DNA of 64,000 nucleotides from Uranotaenia lowii (taxonomy: Eukaryota; Arthropoda; Insecta; Diptera; Culicidae). The notes under the pieces are model-generated. The model had not been told where the DNA came from. It made no database searches and worked only from the letters and a program-made list of their open reading frames with translations. Both the position numbers and the translations under genes were made by a program. Location: contig NC_073693.1 in the NCBI RefSeq assembly GCF_029784155.1, positions 228,921,961 through 228,985,960 on the forward strand, in the 5' to 3' direction. Positions 25,922 through 36,478 of the stretch are shown here, piece by piece; the stretch's first letter is position 1, and each line of letters opens with the position of its first letter.

Positions 25922-25942
25922 AATTCATTTTTATATATATAG
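23847..25942 (+). mobile_element. 2.1-kb tandem-repeat element inserted in unit B
   Basis: Unit A gives the exact empty site (between 1970 and 1971). The insert begins ACTAGCTGACCCGG and ends with an ACAG microsatellite followed by ATTCATTTTTATATATATAG. No target duplication is seen in the comparison. The interior is about ten diverged units of roughly 180-220 bp, each with a CATGCCAAATTTGGTTCCAT-like core, a GAGTTATGCAAAAAATTGTA-like segment and a C-rich/G-rich pair (CCCCTCCC, then GGGAGGGGT). Elements with this beginning and this ACAG-type tail recur in many insects. I cannot assign a class safely. No protein is encoded. Confidence 0.85.
25877..25921 (+). repeat. ACAG microsatellite
   Basis: Eleven perfect tetranucleotide repeats close to the 3' end of the 2.1-kb element. 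Such a tract just before the terminal AT-rich tail seems to be part of this element family. Confidence 0.97.
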
Positions 25943-27536
25943 ATATGTGCAGAGTTAAATTTTGAAAATTTGTTCTTTTTAATGCTGTCTTCTTCGAGAA
26001 TTTAGAAGGTCAATCATGAGTTCCTGATGAACAACTTGTGCTGCCATGTTTACTCTAGCTATATGAAAAAATAAAAAGCTTCAGTCAGAGAAATTCAGAA
26101 ATACATATCTGAATTTAACTTAAGAACCAGTGGAAGTATGGTTCAAGGGACAAAAAGACAGGAAGCGAACTCTGAAGCACTTGATGCCAGCAATGGTTTT
26201 GTAATAAAACTTTTTCACCTTTTATTCGTCATTTAAGCCGAGCTGTTTCGGCTCTCAGCCAATTCAATAAAATCCAGGTGTTTCAAGTTTGAAAAAGTGA
26301 CAAGTGCCATAAGCACCAAATCCACCGGGGGACTAAATTCAACCGGTTGGGTTTATTGTTATAGCTAAACTATATGGAACCGTGTTTTTGTGCATATTTC
26401 CGGGATGCACCGAAAAGTTTACTAGCAAGAACTTACCGAAAAGGATTCTGACTAAACAGTTGAAACGAATTTGAAAACTAAAAAGGTAATCTAATACCAT
26501 GCAAAAAGCTGTAAATTAACTGGTTTATATAATATTATCAAGACCGTAAACTTAGGTGATTTAGGACAGTCTCCTGTATTTTAAAGTCCAGCTTTGCTGT
26601 GCGTGAAAACAATTGGGTTCATATGGCTAATTTTCTCAATTTCAAAAACATCGAAATAAACCTAAATACAAGAATCGTTCGAAATTGTTCCTAGCTTTGA
26701 CATCCTGAAGGAAGAAATGTTATTCAACTTCGGCTCATGGCGGCCTACGTTAAAAATATGGACAAGTTTGGTGACAATGTCCATATTGAACAAAACGGTA
26801 CGGTGCAAATATTGAAAAATATGGTTCGTTTATTTCCAGCTCCCTTAAGTGAAGTGGAAAACATTAAGTTTTTTTTTCCGGGCAATAAGCCGCTTCCTAT
26901 CTTTATGATGTACAATACCTATTAAATTTTTAATAAACATCATTCAGCACAATGGGGAACAAAAGCCAGAAAAAAATATTGATGAAATTTCAATTTAATA
27001 TCGTGCAGCCCAAAGCACTTGAAGGAATCAATCTAGATTATTTTTATGAAAAAGTTCATTTAGATCGAAAGAGCCTGGTCTAAATTTGTGTGTGGTTTAC
27101 AAAAAACCAGTTTTTGGGTCATTCTGTCATCATTGTCTTTAGGGTTCTCATCATCAAAAGGCGATAAATAGATTTGGAATCACATGTTATTTTCGTTTCG
27201 TTTATTTAGTGCAATATCAAATTTTGTCAGCTTGTCTGAAAGGATGGTTTAATGTTGTTTTGAGAAAAAATGTAAGAGATTAAAAACTGATTGATTAAAG
27301 TTAAACTGTTCAAGGTTTGTTCTAATCAAAAAACATTTGGAACTGTATTAGGGAATTTCTTTCATTATTTGAAGGGTTTGCGCCGAAGGTCTTGAGATCT
27401 TCCTCAAAATTTGAAATTTGATTATTTTTACAACTTTAAACGTAACATGTATTTTTGAAGATTTCTAAAAGTTTTTTTTGGGTCCGATTTGATTAGATTT
27501 TTATTGCAAAATAAAACAAAACAATATGTTGATGTT
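25943..27536. other. Non-coding flank of unit B (matches 1971-3558)
   Basis: Nearly identical to unit A. It includes the 62-codon ORF at 26737-26925, which has the same protein sequence as in unit A. No feature is supported beyond the duplication. The match to unit A stops exactly at GATGTT (27531-27536), where the I-type element begins. Confidence 0.6.
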
Positions 27537-28094
27537 CACATTCGATCTAAGTAGTCTGACTTGTGCGGACGTGTTTTTTCGCTGCTTTTTCGGAGTGTTT
27601 TGCTTTGCTTTGCAAAAATTTGAAAAAAATTGTAGTTTTTCCACCGGGAGTGGTTTTTTTTTCTCTGGTTCGGTCGTCAATTGCCGAACAACAACAATTG
27701 GCACAAATCAAGTTCAGCCACCATCATCAGCACCAAGGCCATCGTCTCTGTTCGCCCCACACATCCGGGCTGCGTACCGCAGGGGCACCCGATCCATCCG
27801 GATCTGAACACCGTCGTCATCGGGTATCGGAGGCACAGGTCACCACGACACTCCAGGCACATCATTATCAACGAGCCACAAGTTAGCCGCCGTCGTTTGG
27901 AGGTCCACTACAGCGGAGCCATAGACGGAATCCCCACGAAGGAATCGAAGGTATTCAAGTTTGTTTTTATTCGTTCATTATTCACCCTCTCGTTCTTCAT
28001 TTCTCTTTTCTGTTATTCTATTATTTTATCTATATCGACAATTTTATAGATTGATATTTTATTACGACAGACTTTTCAGTCTGCGTAATAAAAT

Positions 28095-30776
28095 ATGAGC
28101 GAAGGCGAAAGTTCAAATCCCGAAATTTTGATGGATGTTTTAGAGAACTCTGTCAAAACTTCTGGGAAGACCTTTCGACTCAGGGCCTACCCGGAGAATA
28201 CAACTTTTTCTGACCCATGGCTGGTTTATTTCCGGCCCAAATTATAAGCTTTAAACGTTGTTCAGATCACAAAGGATCTGGCAAGATGGTCCTCCGTAAC
28301 CGAAGTGTCTCGCGTGAGACCAAATAAATTGCGAGTTGTTTTGGCTAATTTAAAGGCCGCAAATGAAATTGTTGGTAGTGATTTTTTTCGATTGGAGTAC
28401 GTTTTTGTTGGGGGCCGGACATTCGGCCGAAGGCCGATAGGCCGAAAGATGTTAGGCCGAAGGTCGCTAGGCCGAATGGGTTAAAAGGCCGACGGATGTT
28501 CGGCCGAATAGGACAATAGGCCGAATGGGACATTAGGCCGAAGGTTATTTGGCCGAATATTATTTGCCGAATGGTCATAAGGCCGAATGGTCACTAGGCC
28601 GAATGGTCGTTAGGCCGAATGGTCATTAGGCCAAATGGTCACTAGGCCGAATGGTCACTAGGCCGAATGGTTATTTGGCCGAATGGTCACTAGGCCGAAT
28701 GGTCATTAGGCCGAATGGTCATTAGGCCGAATGGTCATGAGGCCGAAGGGTCATGAGGCCGAATGGTCATTTGGCCGAATGGTCATTAGGCCGAATGGTC
28801 ATGAGGCCGAATGGTCGTAAGGCCGAATGGTCACAAGGCCGAATGGTCACAAGGCCGAATGGTCGTAAGAGCGAATGGATGCTAGGTCGAATTTTACACT
28901 TGTCTGCATGCTAGGCCGAATGGTCATGAGGCCGAATGGTCGTTAGGCCGAATGGCTGTTAGGCCGAATGGACGATAGGCCGAATGGACGATAGGCCGAA
29001 TGTTCGTAAGGCCGAATGGTCACAAGGCCGCATGTTTTTAAGACTGAATGGTCGTAAAGCCGAATGGACGATAGGCCGTGGTCGCGAAGCCGAATGGTCG
29101 AATGGCCTTGCATCCATTCGGCCAGATGACTATTCGGCCTATCTGCTGATCGGCCTAACATGTAAGAAAGCGATAATATGTCTTATAGGCCTAGCATAAA
29201 TTCGGCCCAACGACCATTCAGCCTAACATTCGGCCTAACGACCTTCTAGCATCCATTCGGCCTTACGACCATTTGGCCTTACGACCATTCGGCCTATCGT
29301 CCATTCTGCCTTACGTCCATTCGACCTTACTACCTTTCGGCCTAGCATCCATTCGCCCTTACTACCATTTGGCCCGACGATTATTCATCCTAATGACTAT
29401 TCGGCCTGACGATTTTTCGGCCCAGCATCCATTCGGCCTTACGACCATTCGGCCTAATGGCCATTCGGTCAAATTACCATTCGGCCAAATTACCATTCGG
29501 CCAAATGACCATTCGGCCTAATGACCATTCGGCCTAGTGACCATTCGGCCTAATGACCATTCGGCCAAATGACCATTCGGCCTAGTGACCATTCGGCCTA
29601 ATGACCATTCGGCCTAATGGCCATTCGGCCTATTGACCATTCGGCCTAATGACCATTCGGCCTATCGTCCATTCGGCCTAGTGACCATTCGGCCAAATGA
29701 CCTTTCGGCCTAGTGACTATTCGGCCGAACATCCTTTCGGCCTTGCGTCCTTTCGGCCTAACAGCATTCGGCTGGATAACCGTCGGCCGAATAACCCATT
29801 CGGCCTAGTGGCCTGTTCGGCCAGATAGCCCATTCGGCTTAACGTCCATCGGCTGAATGACCTTCGGCCGAATGGCTTTCGGCCTCATGACTTTCGGCCA
29901 AATGACCCAGCCTCGTTTTTGTTCCCTCTCGAAACGTAGAGATAGAGGGTGTTGTATCTGAAATGAGTCTGACGCCTGAATATATTTTGTCTAAAGGAGT
30001 AGGCAAATTTAAGTCCCTTGATTCGACTACGGTCAAAATCCTGGATTGCCGACAGCTTTCATTTGCCGCCACCGAAAACGGAGTCAAAACATATTCACCG
30101 TCAGCCTCATTCCGAGTGACATTCGAGGGTACCGCTCTCCCTCAGTACGTTTTGGTTGACGGCATTTTAAGGTTACCCGTGCGACTCTTTGTGCCTCGCC
30201 CAATGAGTTGCAAAAAGTGCATTAAAATGGGACACACCGAGTCCCATTGCTGCAACAAGGCACGCTGCGCTCGTTGCGAGGAGAATCATGAGGAAGGAGC
30301 GTGCTCAGCAATAGAACAGAAAGGTGTTTATTGCGGGGGCTCACCTCATGATATCTCTTTGTGCGAGGCGTTCTTTAAAAGAACGATCCAATCGTTCTTA
30401 CGCCGCCATTTTGAAGAGCGCTCCACCCCCGGCCCAACCTCAATCCAATAATGTTTTTGCTGCTCTGCCAGTTGATGAAGTAGATACGGATTCAGCTGAT
30501 GAAGGAAGTCCATTCGTCTTGCTAGGGAATTCCAGGAAGCGAACCAAAGCGCCTTCTGCCAAGATCAGAAGAAAAATCACCCCGATTAGATCATCATTCA
30601 ACTTTGGTAATAAATCTACTGCTACAGATAAAGAAGTCCCTCCTGGATTCCGTGTTAAAATAACACCCCCGAATGACACATCAGTTGTAGGAACATCTAA
30701 AACTCTAACCTCCAACGTCACTAACTCAGAACCATCAAACTCTTCAGGTTTTTTTCAAGTTTTCAGAAATTATTAA
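28095..30776 (+). pseudogene. ORF1 gag-like protein with CCHC knuckles, disrupted
   Basis: The RNA-binding protein of the I-type element. It starts at ATG 28095 (MSEGESSNPEILMDVLENSV). Codon 51 is TAA (28245-28247). The segment TKDLARWSSVTEVSRV leads to EYVFV at 28409, where the foldback element enters, and reading resumes in the same frame after the target duplication at 29915-29923. CCHC knuckles follow: CKKCIKMGHTESHC (C-x2-C-x4-H-x4-C, from about 30208), CARCEENHEEGAC (C-x2-C-x3-H-x4-C) and a third, altered one ending HDISLC. A frameshift near 30370 moves the reading to the frame with RSYAAILKSAPPPAQ, which ends at TAA 30774-30776. The protein would have coated the element's RNA. Confidence 0.85.
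28401..29923. mobile_element. Foldback (FB-like) element built of 16-bp tandem repeats
   Basis: The insert at about 28410-29914 lies in ORF1 between direct repeats GTTTTTGTT (28401-28409 and 29915-29923, 9 bp, or 10 bp with the preceding C). Removing the insert and one repeat keeps gag in frame. The left arm (to about 29105) is an array of the 16-bp unit TAGGCCGAATGGTCAT. The right arm (from about 29115) is the same unit in reverse orientation, ATGACCATTCGGCCTA. The whole can fold into a hairpin of about 0.75-kb arms. Long inverted arms made of short tandem repeats with 9-bp target duplications are the known design of Drosophila FB elements. No coding sequence. Confidence 0.85.
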
Positions 30777-30906
30777 CGGTATTTTCACATTTTTTAAAGT
30801 TTCCGATTCTGTTAAAACATTGTTACTTCAATGCTCCCCATTGTAAAGACACTTTTTCAGCAATTGATGCTAACTTGGCCCCTTCTTTCAGTGTTTATCT
30901 CTCTTG

Positions 30907-33900
30907 ATGGCTAATTCAATACGAGAGGTCAGAGATATCACTGTTTTACAGTGGAATTGTCGCAGTCTCATTCCTAAACTTGATGCGTTCAATTATTTAC
31001 TTCATAAAACTAATTGCGATATTTTTGCATTGTCCAAAACTTGGCTTTCTTCTCAAAATGATCTCTCATTCCACGATTTTAATATAATCCGTCTGGATCG
31101 TGACGATTCTTATGGAGGGGTGCTTTTGGGGATCAATAAGCGCCACTCCTTTTATACAATTCACCTTCCATTATCAGGCGGAATTGAAGCTGTTGCTTGT
31201 CATACAACTATAAGAGGTAAGGACTTATGCGTTGTCAGTTTGTCCTGGCCTCAGAGAGTTGCAGTGGATCGAAGTCACCTAGAGGACCTGTGTTCAGTGC
31301 TACCTGAGCCAAGGTTGATCCTGGGTGATTTCAATTCGCATGGAACTGTCTGGTGAGAACAAGTTGACGACAGTCGTTCTACTCTTATCTATGACATTTG
31401 CGACAGTTTCAATTTAACAGTTTTGAACACGGGTGAAAAAACACGGGTACCTAAACCTCCTGCTAGACAAAGTGCAATTGACCTCTCACTCTGCTCAAAT
31501 TCACTATCATTGGATTGCCAGTGGGAGGTAATCCTTGATCCCAATGGTAGTGATCACTTGCCAATCAAAATTACAATTTCCAATGGGGTCAACTCTTTAA
31601 ATTCAACAAATATGGCATATGACCTCACAAGACACATCGACTGGAAAAAAAACTCGGACGCAATAGTTTCTGCTATCAATTCTGTGGATGTGTTGCCTCC
31701 GTTGGAGGAATATAAATTTATTTCTAATTTGATTTTTGACAGTGCAGTTGGTGCTTAAACGAAGCCCATCCCAGATTCATCTGTTCGTCGAAGGCCTCCC
31801 AATCCATGGTGGGACAGTCAGTGTTCCAATCTTTACAAAGACAAATCGAACGCTTATAAAGTTTTTCGGAAACACGGAACCCTGGATAACTTCAACGCGT
31901 ATTTTTCTCTTGAGCAGCAATTTAAAAACCTGATCAAGGGGAAAAAACGTGCGCATTGGCGAAATTTTGTGGGAGGTTTATCGCGGGAAACATCCTTAAA
32001 CACTTTGTGGAATGTGGCACGGAGCATGCGTAATCGTTCTTTTACGAACGAAAATGAAGAGCATTCGCATAAATGGATTTTTAATTTCACACGGAAAATC
32101 TGTCCAGATTCCACTCCTGTGCAAAAAATCATCCGAAGTGTGCCTCCGAATAGATGTGATTTGGATTCCAGCTTTTCGATGATGGAATTCTCACTTGCTC
32201 TCCTCTCTTGTAACAATTCTGCTCCGGGAGTTGATAAAATAAAATTCAACTTGTTGAAAAACCTCCCGGATGCCGCCAAATTTCGCTTATTGAATTTATT
32301 TAATCAATTCTTGGAGCATAACATTGTTCCCGAAGATTGGAGACAAGTGAGAGTTATTGCCATCCAATAGCCTGAGAAACCTGCGTCCGATTTTAATTCA
32401 AACCGTCCAATAGCGATGTTGTCTTGCATTCGGAAGTTGATGGAGAAAATGATTTTGTTCCGATTGGATAAATGGGTGGAAACAAATGGTCTCCTTTCAG
32501 ATACTCAATTTGGGTTTCGCAGGGGCAAAGGGACAAACGATTGTCTTGCTTTGCTGTCTTCAGAGATACAAATGGCGTACGCAAAACGTGAGCAAATGGC
32601 TTCAGTGTTTTTAGACATAAAGGGAGCTTTTGATTCAGTTTCAATAGAGGTTTTGTCAGACAAATTGCACTCCCGAGGTCTGCCTCCTCTATTGAACAAC
32701 ATCTTATACAGCTTGCTTTGTGAGAAACATCTGAACTTTGCTCACGGAGATATTGCAGTTAGAAGGATCTCTTACATGGGCCTCCCGCAGGGTTCATGTT
32801 TGAGTCCACTTTTGTACAACTTTTACGTAAGTGATATCGACAGTTGTCTCTCTGAAGGCTGCACTTTAAGACAATTCGCAGATGACAGCGTAGTATCGGT
32901 AACAGGAAATTCTGAATCATATCTGTACAGGCCTATACAAGATACTTTAGACAGATTGTCTGCCTGGGCTTTGGGGCTTGGGATTGAGTTCTCTCCACAG
33001 AAAACTGAGATGGTTGTTTTCTCTAAGAAACATAGACCTGCTCAACCTAGGCTTCAACTCTTAGGCAGAGCGATCACTCAATCGAGGTGTTTCAATTATC
33101 TTGGGGTTTGGTTTGATTCCAAGTGTACCTGGAGAGCCCACATTGAGTATCTGAAAGGAAAATGCCAGAAAAGGATAAATTTTCTCCGATCAATTACCGG
33201 CACCTGGTGGGGAGCCCACCCTGAAGATCTTATCAAATTGTACCGAACAACTATTCTCTCAGTGAAAGAGTATGGCAGTTTCTGTTTCCAATCAGCTGCC
33301 AAAACACACCTCATTAAACTCGAGCGTATCCAATATCGTTGTCTCCGAATAGCGCTGGGGTGTATGCCCTCAACACACACCATGAGTCTCGAGGTTTTGG
33401 CAGGCGTACTCCCACTAAGAGATAGGTTTTATTCATTATCTCTCCGGTTCCTCATCAGGTGTGAGGTCATGAACCCATTGCACAGTGGTGCAGAACATCA
33501 ATCTAGCTGTACGAAATTTATAGCGCCCAGGGATGAACAGATAGACATTTGATGTCTTCAGCAACATTGTTCAGTTTTAGAAGGGGCATATTCTAGTATC
33601 AAAATTTTTGCCGAGGGGTCCACCGATAGCGAGATAAAAATGCTAACTTTTTTGTTTTTCAAATTAGGGCTTTAATGTCTTCGACAAAGTTGTTTATCTG
33701 ATCAAAATACATAAGTTTGTTGAATATGTCAAAGTCCTGTCACATGACCCTCAGGAGTTACAGTCAAAGTAAAAAAAACCTCTTGAAAAAAACAATTTTT
33801 TGAACCTGACACGTTGTAGATTGGATAAAATGGTTCGCTGTCTTTGAAACAAAGTTGTAACAAGCCACGATCTACATTTGTCTCATACATTATGATGGGT

Positions 33901-36263
33901 TTAGAAGTTGCTGAAGCTCTATAGAAAGCATTTAGTGTATTTTATTGGCAATTTTGGAAGGCTCATCCATCGAAAAGTGCACATTTTCGCAACATACTTT
34001 TTTTGTGATTATTTTTGATGATAAGCGGAACCATTTCCATCTGAAGTTAGCGCGGAAATCGGTGGAACTAGTAGAAATTTTAATGATTGCAAATACACAT
34101 TTTATGTAAATACTGTTTTACTTTTAGAAAAATCGTTAAAAAGTTTAATTGATTAATAAAGTGTTGCAGTTTTCTTTTATATATTTTGTTTTATTAAAAG
34201 GCAATCAAATTCGATTAAAACTTATGACTCAGCGCAAAGACAAATGCGAATTGCTTGTAAGATTGGTTACTTGGATACAGTTGCTTGGAACCAGTTATAG
34301 CAGGTATATTGTTATGGCAAAATTCTATAATTCAAATACTAATTTAGTGCTCTACCAAATTTAACAGATAAGTTCCATTCATTTTTTTGGGGTTTAAATG
34401 ATTTGAAAAATCGAATTTAAATCTCTTTTAATAAAACAATATATATAAAAGAAAACTGCAACACTTTATTAACAAATTGAATGTTTTAACGTTTTATCTA
34501 TAAGTAGAATAGGTAATTTCTACATAAAATGTGTATTTTCAATCATTCTAATCTCTACTAGTTCCACCGATTTCCGCGCTAACTTCAGATGGAAATGGTT
34601 CCCCTTATCATCAAAAATAATCACAAAAAAAGGGATGTTGCGAAAATGTGCACTTTTCGATGGATGAGCCTTCCAAAATTGCCAATAAAATACACTAAAT
34701 GCTTTCTATAGAGCTTCAGTAACTTCTAAACCCATCATATTGTATGAGACAAATGTAGATCGTGGCTTGTTACAACTTTGTTTCAAAGACAGCGAACCTT
34801 TTCATCCAATCTACAACGTGTCAGGTTCAAAAAACTGTTTTTTGATGAGATTATTTTTACTTTGACTGTAACTCCTGAGGGTGATGTGATAGCACTTTTA
34901 CATATTCAACAAACTTATGTATTTTGATCAGATAAACAACTTTGTCGAAGACATTAAAGCCCTAATTTGAAAAACAAAAAAGTTAGCATTTTTATCTCGC
35001 TATCGGTAGACCCCTTGGCAAAAACTTTGATACTAGAATATGCTCCATGTAAAACTGAACAATGTTGCTGAAGACATCAAATGTCTATCTCTTCATCCCT
35101 GGGCGCTATTAATTTCGTACAGCTAGATTGATGTTCTGCACCACTGTGCATTGGTGATTGCAAATTTTGAAAAGCTACTAGAGCAAAATTTTCAAACAAG
35201 ATATATTACTATTTATCGTGAATTCATGTCTATGCAGGTTAATCCTTCATCGTTCTTTCCCATTCGTGTTTTACACCCTGAATACGACACTTCTTCTGTC
35301 CAGTTTGATTTGTCCATGCAGCTTGAAACCCGTAGGATTCCGGAACACCAACGCTCTCTTATTGTTCCTAGGATTTTTGAAGCAAAGTATGGACACGTCA
35401 ATGCTGAAAAAATGTACTTTACGGATGGTTCTCTAATTGACAAATGCTCTGGGTTTGGCGTTTTCAACCAAAGTACTAGCGCTTCCTACAAACTTCAGTA
35501 TCCATGCTCAGTGTATATCGCTGAGTTAGCAACTATACATTGGGCACTTGACAGTATAGCAGCACGACCTATTGGACACTACATCATTCTTACAGATAGT
35601 CTTAGCTCTGTTCAGGCTATTCGCTCATTAAGGCTCGGAAAACACTCGCCGTACTTCCTTGAGAAAATCTGGGAATCACTGAGTACTTTATCTAGACTCT
35701 TCTTTTCCATCAACTTTGTTTGGGTGCCGTCGCATTGCTCAATAGTGGGCAACGAGAAGGCCGACTCGTTAGCAAAGGTGGGTGCAGTTGAAGGTGTTAT
35801 TTATCAGCGTCAAATCGCCTTCAGCGAATTTTACTTTTTGGTCCGTAAAAATGCACTCGTCAACTGGCAGCGCAAATGGAACGAGGATGAGTTGGGTCGG
35901 TGGCTTCACTCGATTATCCCAAGGGTAAGCCTTAAACCATGGTTCAATAGATTGGACCTGAGTCGTGATTTTATTAAAACATTTTCCCGTCTCATGTCTA
36001 ATCATTGTGCTTTGGACGCGTTACTCTATCGTGTGAATCTCGCTAGCAGCAATTTGTGTCGTTGTGGTTAGGGTTACCATGACATCGAGCATATTGTTTG
36101 ATCGTGTGAGAACCATCTTATCGCCAGAGCGAATTTGATTGATTCCCTTCGGGCCCGAGGTAAACCACCTAATGTTCCAGTAAGGGATGTGTTGGCTGTG
36201 GTAGACCTAGACTATATGTTCGAATTATACCTTTTTCTTAAATCTATCGATCTCCGCGTTTAA
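30907..36263 (+). pseudogene. ORF2: APE endonuclease, reverse transcriptase, RNase H (inactivated)
   Basis: One frame runs from ATG 30907 to TAA 36261-36263 without indels apart from the inserted palindrome at 33481-35148. The endonuclease shows VLQWNCRSL, GDFNSHGT and NGSDHLPI, but the usual catalytic Glu in the SETWL motif is Lys here (ALSKTWLS). The RT shows SVFLDIKGAFDSV, GLPQGSCLSPLLYNFYVSDI, RQFADDSVVSV and FNYLGVWFDSK. RNase H shows MYFTDGSL, AELATIHWAL, LTDSLSS and WVPSHCSIVGNEKADSLAK. The C-terminus carries NLCRCG and GYHDIEH. In-frame stops occur at 31354 (TGA), 31756 (TAA), 32368 (TAG), 36069 (TAG) and 36099 (TGA). At least the two TGA codons replace what is normally Trp in relatives. 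It nicked target DNA and copied the element's RNA; this copy cannot. Confidence 0.93.
33476..35153. mobile_element. Transib-like giant palindromic element, 5-bp TSD
   Basis: The element 33481-35148 (1668 bp) is flanked by CATTG (33476-33480 and 35149-35153). Its ends are CACAGTGGTGCAGAACATCA and the reverse complement. The arms are inverted copies of about 720 bp each (33481-34201 and 34427-35148) around a loop of about 225 bp. The paralogous relic on the minus strand has a single CATTG at 13969-13973, which proves the insertion and the 5-bp duplication. Deleting 33481-35153 restores the ORF2 frame. Five-base target duplications with CAC(A/T)(A/G)TG ends fit Transib, the family related to RAG1. 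No transposase is encoded. The 71-codon frame in the loop is not credible. Confidence 0.8.
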
Positions 36264-36478
36264 GTATCCCTTTCTTCTTTATCCTTTTTCTTTTTTGTCT
36301 ATCGTAGTTTTGAATAATGAACGATGAACTCAATACTTGAATCCTTAAAAAGGAAAAATGGACAACATTGTGAAAAAAGCTATGTGAAAAAAGCTATGTT
36401 AAATACAATAATAGTCTCCCGGCTCCGTTAAACTAAATTGTTTGAGCCGTTTCAAATAAACGAATTGTAAAAAATTGT

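Larger units (their letters stand above)
27537..36478 (+). mobile_element. Full-length I-superfamily non-LTR retrotransposon with two nested elements
   Basis: It starts with a 5' UTR (27537-28094) and carries ORF1 (gag, 28095-30776), ORF2 (endonuclease, RT, RNase H; 30907-36263) and a 3' UTR to about 36478. Removing the nested elements in ORF1 (about 1.5 kb) and ORF2 (about 1.7 kb) leaves about 5.7 kb, a normal full length. A zinc-knuckle gag with RNase H after RT places it in the I superfamily (I/Outcast/Loa-like). The exact clade is not settled. It replaces positions 3559-7538 of unit A (about 290 bp apart from the hAT element), and no target duplication is visible. Nonsense codons and a gag frameshift make it inactive. 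Confidence 0.9.

Noticed and set aside
28416..29900. CRISPR-like appearance of regularly spaced short repeats
   Set aside because: The unit is a direct 16-bp tandem repeat without unique spacers, reverses orientation in the middle, and is bounded by a transposon-type target duplication in a eukaryotic element.
34149..34364. 71-codon ORF in the loop of the palindromic element
   Set aside because: Too short and AT-driven, with no similarity to a transposase. The element appears non-autonomous.
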